DNA of 22,856 nt from Apostichopus californicus (lineage: Eukaryota; Echinodermata; Holothuroidea; Aspidochirotida; Stichopodidae), in assembly GCA_020650975.1 (NCBI GenBank), contig JAIPMN010000210.1, positions 1 to 22,856 of the forward strand, read 5' to 3'. The notes under the pieces were generated by a model, which saw only the letters and a list, made by a program, of their open reading frames with translations, was not told the DNA's origin and did no database searches. Below are positions 1 through 22,856 of this stretch, in pieces. Every line of letters starts with the position of its first letter. Positions within the stretch are counted from its first letter, which is position 1. Both the position numbers and the translations under genes were made by a program.

Positions 1-441
1 ATATATAATTTTCCTGCCTTCGTTTTAAACATGAATCATTTCAAGCTTTTCCAACACTGACAATTTTGCCTTCCACAAATTTAATGTAATCTTTTATTGT
101 GTCATAATTTACAAGCTTTCATCTTAAAGCCTCATTTAATATTTCCTGGCAAGATCTTCACGGATTAAAATAACAGAGTTTGGTTTCGGTTCTTTTATCT
201 TTCCTTGAATGGTTGAGTGTAGTACCATCCAAATGGTGGACAAGTCTCGCCTAAAGAACAGCCTTGAAATATGTGGTCGCACCTCTAGAAAGTACACAGT
301 GGCTTGTCAACGCAATAAATATTCTGAATGAAAAATAACAGAATCCTCCCTCAACGTAATAACAGCGTTCTTCTTGCATGAGATGTAATTGTGGCGTATC
401 CTTTCAGTTTTGATCCCCTTGGATTAACAATTAATTGATAT

Positions 442-527
442 CGATAACAAGACTGTAACAAGAGATTGTAACAAGAGAACAAGAGACTGTAACAAGATCG
501 ATAACAAGACGATAACAAGAGATTGAT
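442..527. repeat. Short imperfect tandem repeat (GAxxGTAACAA)n
   Basis: About seven copies of an 8-13-bp unit built on GATTGTAACAA/GATAACAA. The translations of this tract on both strands are low-complexity and not genes. Confidence 0.75.
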
Positions 528-989
528 GGACCTCATATCACCAATGAAACATAAATAACAAAGAGGCAGAGTGTGTGAAGTGGATAATTAGAATAACAGA
601 AACATTTGAGTAATTTGTTATTATTGCAGGAATTTGGTTGATTGTGGATAAAACGATGAAGCAGATAAGAAATAATATTAAAGTCGTTTTATCATATTTT
701 CTTGTACACAGCTAATGATAACAGTTTTTAACTTAAAAGTGCTACTAATAGAAAAATAACTTTATGAATTTGCAGAAGTAATATTTAATGTTCTCTGGAT
801 TAAAAAACTAAACTGAACTGAATTTGACCAAACTATGTTCACCAAAAGAAAATCAAAGCATTGGAGAATTCACAGACTAATTACAGCTTTAGTTTTGGAG
901 TTAAATTTGATGTTTCAAATGTTTCAGAGTTTCATACCTGTTGACCTCATTTGACCTTTTAAATATGAAGTTCAAGATAAATGTAATTC

Positions 990-1730
990 TTGAGTTACCC
1001 TGTTTACAAGATTTACAGGCTTTGACTTAATTAATTGTTGACTACAAATGACCTTTGATCTCTACCAATATCAATAGGGTTCTTGTACTCAATCAAATAA
1101 TCTGCATATCATTTATGAAGTTAAAAAAAGATGTACTTTTTGAGTTATCGTGTTTACAAAGTTTTACGACTTCGCCCTCTGTTGACCCTAAATCACCATT
1201 GAACTTCACAGAAAAGAAGACTATTGTTGTAATCAATGAGACGGATCCACATACCAAGTCTGAAGTTAATCCACCATGAACTTTTTGAGGTAAACAGTTT
1301 GACCGCTGATAACCTATTAAGACCGTTGAGCCCAGCTGAAAAAAATAATAGCAGCCAAGACCGCAATATGTTGCATCTACATGCCAACTTTGGAGTCCAC
1401 CCGACTTTATAATATTGAGTTATCATGTTTACAAGGTTTCAACAGCTTGAACAGTGGTGGCCTCAAATGACCTTTTGGCCTACACCAAAATCATTAGGGT
1501 TCTTCTACTTCATACAGGCATCCACATGTCACATATGAGATTCATCAAATTTTTCCCTCTTGAGATATTGTGTTTACCAGGTTTTCAATGTTTGACCTGT
1601 GGTGACCTGGTATGGCCTTTGATCACAGCCAAAAACAATTGCAACTGATAATTCAATATGGTGCATCTACGTACAAAGTTTGAAGTCCATTCACCTTTAG
1701 AATATTGAGTTATCGTGTTTACAAGCCAAT
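990..1730. repeat. Diverged ~145-bp tandem repeat, about six copies
   Basis: The word TTGAGTTATCGTGTTTACAA recurs, more or less decayed, at about 990, 1140, 1285, 1415, 1560 and 1705, spacings 130-150. Other shared words at fixed offsets are TGACCTTTTGRCC, CAATAGGGTTCTT (1070 and 1490) and TGGTGCATCTAC (1370s and 1660s). It sits in the POMT2 intron after exon 16 and carries many TGACCT half-sites. The copies differ by well over 20%, so it is old. A weaker relative may lie at 3995-4300. Confidence 0.75.
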
Positions 1731-2709
1731 GCATTACATACACATGCACGTACACACAGGCATACACACAGCATCATGCCAGCAATGATTTCTTTTGCTT
1801 TCAGCAAGGAATCAAAAACTGACAGGGAAGTTTATTCATTGTATTCTTAGCTATTCTTCAAGGGGATAAGTTTTATCCGTCTCAAAATGTTTTCATTCTA
1901 AAAATTACTTCAAGTCTTTCAAAGTAAGTTCTTGATGGTTCTGACTTTGTTATTATTCTCTGAGACATTAAAAAGACTTTAATTAAGCGATGAGATGTCT
2001 CACAGAGGGAAAATGTTGTTAGAATGGCAGTACAAATGCAACGTTCAGTCTGAACTGGAGTGACCATTATTTGACTTTTATAGCATATTTTTGAGGTAAT
2101 TTTCGATGACCTTTAAGTAGCAGATATTTCCTTCAGTTCCACTGAGCTCTGCCATTAAGTCACATTTCTTAAGTTGTTTTCCTTCCTGCTTTGATCTGCT
2201 TCACTGTTATTTTACAAAGTACTTTGACTTCATTAGGCTAGCTATGAGTTTGCCCTTTGAGGCATATCAACTAATAGCTAATACACCTGGAGTTCATGAT
2301 ATCTAGGTTGTTGTAGTGTGAACACATCTAAAGCAAGGCAGAGCATAAGGAATAAGTCACATGTGAAGCAATTTCTACTCAAATTTTTTTTATGTAACAA
2401 TATTTTTGCATTTTGCCTATCTTCAAGTGAACACTCAAGATAGAAGTGAAGAATCACAATACACTGATATATTAGAGCCAAGCTTCAAAGCACAACGAAA
2501 ACAAAACCAGGTGACCATCATATGTCAAGGTTTTTTTCACAAAAGTTTACATGACAGATGGCTTGAGAGTAATTTGCATAATTCACAGGTTACCATGGTT
2601 ACATAATCAAACAGACAGATACTAAGGCCACCCACAACACGGGTGAGCACTATTCTGTCTGTACATACTGAACCAAGCTATTTAATTCAGTAAGCATGAG
2701 GGGTCTTAC

Positions 2710-15791
<13,082 letters not shown>

Positions 15792-15870
15792 TGTTTCTTC
15801 ATTTCCCTCAGTAGTACAATATAGTACATGTATGCAGACGGATCTCCTAGGTCTGTACAATGAACAAAAT
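15792..15870 (-). promoter_or_regulatory. POMT2: Probable POMT2 5' UTR part of coding exon 1
   Basis: A TTTTGCAG acceptor ends at 15871, and the stretch to the ATG reads through without an in-frame stop. If it is joined to the candidate exon ending at 17934, a short out-of-frame upstream ORF would start in the leader (ATGTCC at the 17934 end). Inference from splice signals only. Confidence 0.4.
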
Positions 15871-17933
15871 CTGCAAAATATTAAATTTTCACAATGCCAC
15901 AAATATTAGTGCAATTTGTTATTTAAGATAAATATTGTTTAAGTTTTTCACTATCTTTGCTATCATATGGCTATTCAATTTTGTTAAATTATGTTGGAAA
16001 CAAGATCAAAAGCAGACTGGGGTAGTTGCGAGAGGTGTAGTTCCCAGTGCAGCACCTGAGGGAAAAACAGTTTGTTTAGTTACTATCTCCCACCTCACCC
16101 ATCCTGCTGTCGCAACCTGTTTGCTGAAAGTTTCCAATTATTAAAATCGGTCATCAATCACAATACTGTAAGGCATCATAAATTTGGTTGTGGTTGATTT
16201 TGAATTTGCTACAAGTGCTGCATTTGATAAAAATAAAATTGTGGAACCGTAGATTTCCAAAAAAACATTAGTTTTGTCGTAAATTCCATCATGGCGAGCA
16301 GTGCATGATTTACTGTGGCCATTTTTCTACTGAAAGTTTGGCCCAATGCGCTGTATACACAACTCATTACATGAGAAAATACATACCTGTGGTTTCCATT
16401 CCAATATCAAATGTACATGGTACCCCTAAAACTTTGAGCTTCCAGTAACTTAAATACATTTTTGTCAAGAAACCTTACCTTTATATCCCAAGACCATCTA
16501 AAGTCTAAAGACAAAATGTGTTAATGCAAACCATTAATCAGTTCATTGTTAATACATAGCTCCCAACTCTTGAGAAGGCAAATGCTGGTCCTTGCCACGA
16601 ATCGCCGTCCTAGGGGAGGGGTATAAGGGAGGGGGTGTCCCCCTCCCCTTTTGAATTTTGTTGGAATCCTGGTGATGCCTACATGTAAACTGGTGGCACT
16701 TAGAAAGGGTTTTGTCACCCAATATTTTCTGAGAATGCATTTTTTTGTGTGTAACATCAATAAATTGAATAGTAGGTGTATAATTCATTCTTTGCCGTGG
16801 CATGAAAATGTTCGCTGCTCGCCCCAATGAAAAGAAATATAGGCTAATTTGAGGTTCAAATGATGCTGTAAAGGAGGTTTTATACTCTACAATGCTAAAT
16901 GCTAAAGAAATGATGGTTGCTAAGTCAAACTTTGATGCAATTTTTTTTATGTATACTTGACAATTACAATGCAGGTTTTTCAGACGCTTGCGCGGGTTTG
17001 GGTGTTAGAATGCAGGTCCAACCCGTGAAATGCGGGTCAGTTGGGAGCTCTGTTAATATTCGATATAAAACCAGGGTATTTTCTTCTAAAACCAGTTACC
17101 TACAATAAAAGTTCTAAAATAGTTGTTACTACTTTATATTTCCCCCCTCCCCATTTTGGACATGAAGGGTTTGTACCTAAACTGTTTAAAAGAAGGGTGG
17201 ATTTTGATGCCCTCTCAGTGTTTTGGCAATTCTAGTATGTGTCAAGGGCAATGGGCAAATGGCCGAGTTCAGAGCACCCCATGCTTTGTCCAAGATCAAA
17301 AAAATGAATGACAAAAAGTTGGAAGGTCAACAGAGGTTCCATTATGATTCAAAAAGTGAAAATCTGTGATAGTTTCCATGTGATTAAGGAATGAAATTAT
17401 TGAATGATCTTGGTTTCCATTACTAGTTATATACAATCAAATCATATATGCATTCAGGTTGTTCAGGACAATACTGTAGATACAATCCAGGAAAATATTT
17501 AATCCGGCACGCTATCCAGGCTAGGCTATATTAGGCTAACGTTAGGTCTAATGATAGGCCTAGTTTATTCCTGTCAGTCATCCCGGGAAAGTATAAGTGG
17601 TCCCCTTTATTTAGCTTGCATATGGCTGTCAACATTTAATTTCATTGACGCATTTCCTTACTCCTCTAGCCGCCTCGATTAGGTCTAAGTTTAGCAAATA
17701 CTGTATCTTGGCAATGTTTGTGACAGACGAAATGTTCGCGGAACCCGTACCTAAACAGCCTAGAGATGTACTGTACGGCCAGTATCAGCTAGCAATGTTA
17801 ACCAAATTAATTATTGTATTAAATGCTGGTACCTTATTGTCAAACACTGAAAGATTGGTGTGAATAGGAAAAAGTACCGTTATTTAATAAAAATAAAAGA
17901 TACGCCACGAATCAGAAAATTCTGAGAACTTAC
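15871..17933 (-). other. Probable POMT2 5' UTR intron
   Basis: If the 17934 donor is used, this is one 2.06-kb intron. It includes the possible foldback element at 16550-17058, a C-rich tract near 17143, and AGGCTA/AGGCCTA words at 17519-17565. No recognisable coding sequence on either strand. Confidence 0.45.
16550..17058. mobile_element. Possible ~0.5-kb non-autonomous foldback (MITE-like) element
   Basis: GCTCCCAACT at 16559-16568 is matched by its reverse complement AGTTGGGAGC at 17039-17048, and the flanks (TTAATACATA and TGTTAATATT) also resemble each other inverted. Inside, 16627-16647 is a GC-rich hairpin (GGGAGGGGG-TGT-CCCCCTCCC). No transposase frame. The ends are short and imperfect, so a chance pairing is possible. 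Confidence 0.4.
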
Positions 17934-18130
17934 CGGACATCAATGGTACCTATTCCACCGATTGTAGCAAAATTGAATCGCTTTTTATTTCTACTGTAGC
18001 CTACTGGCGGATAATGGTGTCGTCTGCTATTAATTAACGTCAAGGTGAATTGCTGCACTAGAGAAGATAACTCTGATTATGTGTCTTCGAAAGAAGTGGG
18101 TATATGCTTCATACAGTAACATGGATAAAG
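17934..18130 (-). promoter_or_regulatory. Candidate non-coding first exon and promoter of POMT2
   Basis: A near-perfect donor (CCG|GTAAGTTCTC) lies at 17934/17933, followed by a long intron to the 15871 acceptor. The 18000-18160 stretch has several CpGs in otherwise CpG-poor DNA, as expected around a start site. The right boundary is arbitrary; no TATA box stands out. No recognisable protein is encoded. Confidence 0.4.
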
Positions 18131-18149
18131 TGAGCGCCATCTGCAACAA

Positions 18150-19719
18150 TACTTTTTTCGTGGGAGGGATTACTTGGGAGGTGGGGGAGGTGGGGGAGGT
18201 GGGGGTTATGGGCCATGCTTACACCCATTATTTTTCTACCCAATATCTGGGGTAAATTACATCTTGGCAGTTCATTCTTACTACATATTAATGAATGGGA
18301 GTACTATATGCACTAAACTGTTCCTAATTATAAAATGCAGCATCTTGCCCAAACAGTACTTCACTTCTTGTTATAAAGCCACAAAAAAAAAACAAATATT
18401 TTCAGTAGGTAATCAAACTGATTGATAGTTTGCCATTACATAAAAAAGAACACAATTCATGAGGTACTTCCTGCAGTTTTCTATTTGACAAACAGTTATG
18501 TACACATAGACATAAGGTAGAAAAAATAAATATTACCATGTTTACAGATGACAAAAACACAAGTAACACAACATATTTACAAGTATTAAACAAAGAATAT
18601 GTGACAACTTACTATTTATTGATGACTTTTGGCTGAATTTGATTGTAAATACTTTCCTTGAGGCCATGAAAATCTTATGTCCTCTTTGCATTGTGCCTGA
18701 GGACATGACCAACAGGTCTTTGTGTCGGACACTAAGAGGTCAAGCCGTTTTAATCACTAAGCCTCAGATGTTTAAAGGAACTTTTCTCTAGCACAAATTA
18801 AAGGTGAAATAGAATTACAGCTTAGACTGAAAGCAGAGGATTTGAATGGTGTACAACATCTCAAAATTAATTTTGTGCTAAAAATAATCCTTTAAGTATG
18901 TGGGTCACAATGTCACAGTCCTTAAACATAACATTTGTTCAAGCCAGTGACTTAGACACATAATACTGTGATACATTGTTTAAAGTATAACAACATTTGG
19001 GCTTTCTAATAGCTATGTGAGTATGCTCTATCCATGTAAGGTTGGTGCAGTACACATATGTATGTGTTTAGGCTTTATTGTTTTCACATGAGACTCATGG
19101 TTTCATGTGTTGTGTCAAGGTGAGATCTTCAAATCTCATATGCAAACAGTGCAACCTAGTACAAAAGCAGATTTACATGGAGTTGTGGATACTTTAATCT
19201 ATAGTATTAACTATTCTATTTGCCGAAGCTAAAGCAAAGCTAACAACTGAATTTCCCTGGTTTCTTCTTCCTCTACCATGCTCACCACCTCCTAACCCCA
19301 CCCCTTCTCCCCCAACCATCTCTTTCCTCTTCAAAATTTCCAAAACCCTTCTGAATATAAAAGATAAGAAAAAAAATTCCCTTTGCAGATTCCATTAGCT
19401 ACATGAGCAACGGCTGCTTATGTGTGTACCCAATGTCCATTACCCTACTAAACTGGTTACACTAGTTCTACACTCTTGCACCATCTAAAATTAATGCACC
19501 ATTCATGAACATAATATACATTAGTTCTCTCAGAATACTCCTTCTATAAATCACAAAAAGCAATGATTTTGCCAGATTTATTCTCATCACTGTTAACTTC
19601 CTCGTCAATTCTTTTGGCAATAAGATCAAATGAGAATACTTCTCAAACATCCGAACGGAAAATGTCCTGTTTGAGCAAAATGGCTGCTTAGTCCCATACT
19701 TCTCATGGGTGTAGTCCTG
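18150..19719 (-). other. DPF 3' UTR and DPF-POMT2 intergenic region
   Basis: No conserved coding. On the gene strand, AATAAA occurs at 19582-19577, 19079-19074 and near 18616, any of which could direct DPF polyadenylation; I cannot choose between them. A pyrimidine-rich tract lies at 19262-19340. The POMT2-proximal end holds a G-rich run described separately. Confidence 0.4.
18176..18205 (+). repeat. G-rich (GGGGGAGGT)n tract, G-quadruplex-capable
   Basis: Three tandem units of about nine bases with four or more runs of at least three G, on the strand opposite to the POMT2 transcript and just upstream of its candidate first exon. The repeat is visible; quadruplex formation is inferred. Confidence 0.7.
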
Positions 19720-19781
19720 TTACCTTGGTGGAGCATCTGCGTAACGATCATCCTTTTTACAAAGATCGCAAACCCAACTGC
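19720..19781 (-). CDS. DPF2: DPF last coding exon
   Basis: Completes Gly, then [19 protein letters not shown] and TAA. The acceptor is CTCTATAG|GC rather than the CAG three bases further, because only the former keeps frame and gives the family's EGSW.C sequence. This closes the second PHD finger. Confidence 0.92.
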
Positions 19782-21619
19782 CTATAGAGAAAGAAGCATT
19801 TACAAAAAATTGCATCAATAACATTGTTAAATGTTAGTAAATGGTTGCAATGATAAAACTGTTCGAAACCGGGCCTATCAGTCATCCAGACTTCAAAGAA
19901 TTACAACTGGTATAGCAAACATTTCAAAGCAACATTTCTGTGCCATTTCTACAATGTTGCTAGTTGCCAAGACAACCACAGAATTCAATTTTTAAGGTGG
20001 CTGATAATACTTTGCAATACTTTCTGCTACTTTTTCTACTCTAGCTAAGAATGGCTTTCATTGTTACAGGTCACTTTGGACTCCTATACTTTATATTTTC
20101 AGGGCAAATGACAAGGTTTCAGCAACTCCAGGTCCAACAAATGGTAGGATGTGGGGAGGAAGGGGGAGGAGGAGGAGGAGAGGCCTCAGAATACTATATA
20201 CAACTGCAAGTCCTACACAGCCTTGGGATAACATTGGCAGCAGCTTATATTTAAATTTGCAAATATCAAAAACATAAAACTTACCTTCTGGAGGAGCTGA
20301 CATGACTGGAGTCAAACAGTACATATGATAGCCTCGGTCACAATCATCACAAAACAGCAGTTGATCCTGAAAAACAAAAACATAATGTAAATGATGTAGA
20401 ATTTTCTGTGAAATATCCAACATAATACTCTGGGTTGACCTCTTTTCAAAGAAGTTTATAAGAATATCCCCTTTATAATTCCATTCCTGAGATGCAAAAG
20501 TTGAATTTGTTATGAAAATATTCAATGCATTTCACTAACACCTCGTACAAGAATAAATGGTGATGAACAACACTTGTTCTATGTTGTTGAGTAAACATTA
20601 CAGTATGATCAAGCCAGTGTGTTAGAGCCGCATACATAGGGATAAAATATAGTATGAAGGGAAGGAAAGGTTGCTTCTACGAGATTGAACTCAAAGGCAG
20701 TACAGAGCTAGATTAAACATTAATGATAATCCACAACTGTTTTATCCCTGGGGTTTCTTGAGACGAAAAAACTTCCAACTTTTGGAAGAGCTTTTTAAGA
20801 TAACTTTCAAGTGATTCAAGTTTTATGGTCGAAAAGGATGTTACACAAATGTAAGATAGCAAAGTTAAATGTACAATAGAGAGATATAACAAGAATTAGA
20901 GATGCTAATTGCTCTAAGTTACTATTGATACCTAAGACATTGAGATGTTAATCTAATGTCAAATGACTTACATCATTATCAGAAGTTCCACACAGACCAC
21001 AAGACTTGCATTCAATACACTGCCACTTATAACCTTTAACCTTTGATATCATCACATCGGTAAACTGCAAACAAGATGGGTGACCTGGGGTGAAAGACAG
21101 AATGGGTGAGAAAATAAAAATGATGAATCCAGAAAATTAAGACAAATGAAGATGTCATGAAGAGAACACAATTAAAGGAGAATACTGAAGTTATGTTATA
21201 ACTGCCTTGTATTGATTTATTTAATTCATAGCAAGTTGTGACCGACAATTACAATTTCATCTCTTAACATGTGAAGTGGGTATAAGCATGGATAAAACTT
21301 GACCGACTGACAAAATGTAAGGACAAAACAGTCGGATGTTCTAGTTCCGCTATCTACTTCTAATTATAAATTAAAACCTCATCCTCCACCACAAATTCCC
21401 ATAACATCCTTCTCCTCTGTCCCACCTCATCCTCCACCACAAATTCCCATCATACCCTCCTCTTCTGTCCCACGGTGTCCTACTCACCTGATCGGCCACA
21501 ATCAGCGCATGAGATCAGCTCTTCCTGGGTTCCCGTCTTCTTGTTTTCAGTTGCATCTCCCAAACAAAAGTCACAATAATTGTTGGAATCTACGGGGCCA
21601 TCCTCAGACTTGCTTCCTT
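19720..21619 (-). CDS. DPF2: d4/DPF family PHD-finger protein (BAF45-type), four 3'-terminal exons
   Basis: DPF1-3 (BAF45b/d/c) are subunits of SWI/SNF chromatin-remodelling complexes whose tandem PHD fingers bind acylated and unmodified histone H3 tails in the nucleus (family knowledge). The four exons join in one frame into about 127 residues. PHD1 has the Cys pairs CDFC and CADC, then HPSC and CIEC. PHD2 has [19 protein letters not shown] and a final CDLC. The linker and [20 protein letters not shown] are nearly identical to vertebrate DPF2. The C-terminal tail after PHD2 ([12 protein letters not shown], stop at 19720) differs from vertebrate DPFs. The requiem domain and C2H2 finger expected upstream lie beyond 22856. 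Invertebrates usually have one d4 gene, so the symbol stands for the DPF1/2/3 group. PHF10 fits less well. Confidence 0.93.
19782..20284 (-). other. DPF last intron
   Basis: Non-coding. A GA/GGA-rich tract on the plus strand at 20150-20181 is the only notable sequence. Confidence 0.5.
20285..20366 (-). CDS. DPF2: DPF exon, core of PHD2
   Basis: 27 codons plus one base: [27 protein letters not shown]. This is the most conserved stretch of the d4 family. Acceptor TTTTTCAG|GAT, donor GAAG|GTAAGT. Confidence 0.97.
20367..20971 (-). other. DPF intron between the PHD exons
   Basis: Non-coding, no repeats recognised. The open frame that runs from exon 20285-20366 into this intron has no support beyond the acceptor at 20367. 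Confidence 0.5.
20972..21084 (-). CDS. DPF2: DPF exon, end of PHD1 and start of PHD2
   Basis: Completes Gly, then [37 protein letters not shown]. Spacing equals that of vertebrate DPF2 (HPSCLQFT...YRWQCIECK). Acceptor CACCCCAG|GT, donor GAT|GTAAGT. Confidence 0.95.
21376..21471 (+). repeat. 48-bp tandem duplication, two copies
   Basis: ACCTCATCCTCCACCACAAA starts at 21376 and again at 21424; the two 48-bp copies differ at only a few bases. They lie in the DPF intron, ending about 10 bases from the donor of exon 21488-21619. Confidence 0.9.
21488..21619 (-). CDS. DPF2: DPF exon encoding first half of PHD1
   Basis: Begins with two bases of a split codon, then [42 protein letters not shown] plus one base. 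It supplies the first four zinc ligands of PHD1. Acceptor TTTCTAG|AA, donor TCAG|GTGAGT. Confidence 0.93.
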
Positions 21620-22856
21620 CTAGAAACAAAACAAGAGAAAATGAGTGTGACTGTATAATATGTCCAGTCTAAATGTGTCCTTCTTGAAACAACTCCAGGG
21701 TTAACTTTTTGTAAATGTATAAACTGTTATATACTACCTAAAACAATCTACAACTTTCCAATAAAAAGAATATCATTTCACTCTTTTGGTTGATTCAATC
21801 ATTTGGTTCTTTTAGTTCATTCAATAATTTAGCTCTTTTATGTTATTCAAATTGAGTTAAAGCTGTTAAGAATGATGTGACCTGCTCTTGCTCATATTTT
21901 AGTGTTGCAAAGTCCGGCCAAAAAAAACAAAATACAACATTTTCCAGAAATAAGCTAAAACTCTCCAAAAATTTAGAAAGCTTCTCAAAGTGTATTTCAA
22001 TCCAAACATCATGAAAGTACTCAAGCTAAAACCTGTATTCTATGAAACTAGTTCTTTGCAAATTCTCAAGACCACGACATAACTTTCCTAACAGCTAAAT
22101 TGTAACACCTTTCCAAGTTTGCTTTCGTTAAAATAATTCAGTTTTACAAAGGATGCATGACTTGCACCATTGCACTAGAGAAGGACTTGTTCCACCTCTC
22201 CAGGACAGCATAGGCATACTTACAGTTTACAGGTCAGGTGAATAGCAAACAGTGCCAAAAAATATGCAAGTCAGACATTGGTCTTATCACGAAATCTATA
22301 AGCACACTAAACATTGAAAGCCTTCTTTCTTGCTTGCTGTGACATATGCTAGTCTATTATTGGTTAAGGTTACATAAGAAAAGAAAAAAAAGCCCTTTAT
22401 AACCTCAATGTTTTCCCCAACCCTTGTCTCTTGTAGAGGAACTTCTCTCTCTCTCCCTCTAATGTTTGTGACATTGTGTTCATAGAAAGTTAGGATATTA
22501 ACCGGATATGATGGGTTATTTTTGTGGCAAGTATACAACATGTAAACTGGTTAGTCACTACAAGTTTGTAAGCTAGTGGGATGTATACAAAACACAAACA
22601 TAAACAGAGGTGAGAAAGTGGGATTGTAAAGAGCACAAACCTAGCTTTATCAGTCTTTAGCAATTACATCAGACACAGCCAAATGGCAAGATGCTACTAT
22701 ACAATTTATTCTGCTTGTTACAAGTATGTAAAATTTAATCACTTCAATTGTCAGATGAGAAAGGGTAATAAATTGTGATAGTAAGAAAACATGGTCCAAC
22801 TAAACAACTCCACCCAACTGAACCACCAACCTCCCTACCGCCGCCCCCCCCCCCCC
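21620..22856 (-). other. DPF upstream intron (partial)
   Basis: No exon recognised. I looked for the C2H2 finger of d4 proteins (CDICGKRY...LSYH..H) on the minus strand and did not find it. Imperfect TTTAGTTCATTCAATAATTT-type repeats at 21785-21850, a (CT)n run at 22443-22459, and a terminal poly-C run at 22844-22856. Confidence 0.6.

Larger units (their letters stand above)
1..2709 (-). other. POMT2 intron 16 (partial)
   Basis: Everything left of exon 16 is intron up to the window edge. I searched the minus strand for the conserved C-terminal POMT2 words (HYFPF, YFHHYFPA, GILWD) and found none, so the final exons are outside. It contains the two tandem repeats listed here and otherwise unremarkable AT-rich DNA, with AT-rich dimers at 2080-2640. 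Confidence 0.7.

Noticed and set aside
1..2709. C-terminal exons of POMT2
   Set aside because: Expected words for the last membrane helices were not found on the minus strand, so they are judged to lie outside the window.
16521..16827. Overlapping minus-strand frames as a transposon protein remnant
   Set aside because: No transposase or reverse-transcriptase motif. They run through the C-rich hairpin of a probable non-autonomous element.
17645..17863. 72-codon plus-strand frame as a divergent gene sharing the POMT2 promoter
   Set aside because: Lies in the probable 5' UTR intron, has no recognisable motif, and is of a length expected by chance.
21620..22856. C2H2 zinc-finger exon of the DPF gene
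   Set aside because: No Cys/His pattern with proper splice sites was seen on the minus strand. The frame at 22296-22541 with scattered Cys has no family resemblance.
22844..22856. Terminal poly-C run as a biological feature
   Set aside because: Only a homopolymer at the window edge. Its true length cannot be seen, and it may reflect a sequencing or assembly limit.

Overview
This is eukaryotic, intron-rich, AT-rich DNA, most likely from a marine invertebrate animal. Two conserved animal genes lie on the minus strand. Short exons (62-175 bp) are separated by introns of about 0.2-2.1 kb, with canonical GT-AG junctions. Simple repeats and palindromic AGGCCTA/CGTTAGG-type words suggest an echinoderm or related deuterostome, but that placement is a guess; the gene content alone only says bilaterian animal.

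Region 2710-15791 (minus): sixteen coding exons of a POMT2-type protein O-mannosyltransferase. They run from a plausible initiator ATG at 15791 to residue ~597. About 150 C-terminal residues, including the last membrane segments, must lie beyond position 1. A candidate non-coding first exon ends at 17934. Exon phases agree at all fifteen coding junctions, and the joined reading frame follows vertebrate POMT2 without a break.

Region 19720-21619 (minus, upstream of POMT2): the last four coding exons of a d4/DPF (BAF45-type) gene, encoding the tandem PHD fingers and the stop codon. Its N-terminal part lies beyond 22856. The two genes are in tandem, about 1.6-1.8 kb apart. They have unrelated jobs: ER O-mannosylation of alpha-dystroglycan-like substrates, and histone-tail reading in SWI/SNF (BAF) complexes.

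The outstanding feature is the 8627-9693 array in POMT2 intron 8. It is not an ordinary satellite. Its ~41-bp unit is the intron 8/exon 9 junction itself, duplicated 26 times: pyrimidine-rich tract, 3' splice acceptor, and the first ~24 bases of exon 9. Every unit carries a branch-point-like CTTAC, a U-rich tract and (in 23 of 26) an in-frame AG. Unit lengths stay in multiples of three, so the POMT2 frame is open through 20 consecutive units. The result is a row of tandem, phase-compatible acceptors that could add Ile-rich 13-15-residue blocks to the enzyme or serve as redundant splice sites.

The rest is introns and intergenic DNA. It holds a diverged ~145-bp tandem repeat (990-1730), a possible ~0.5-kb foldback element (16550-17058), a 48-bp tandem duplication beside a DPF exon, a G-quadruplex-like run upstream of POMT2, and assorted C-rich, AT-rich and GA-rich tracts.
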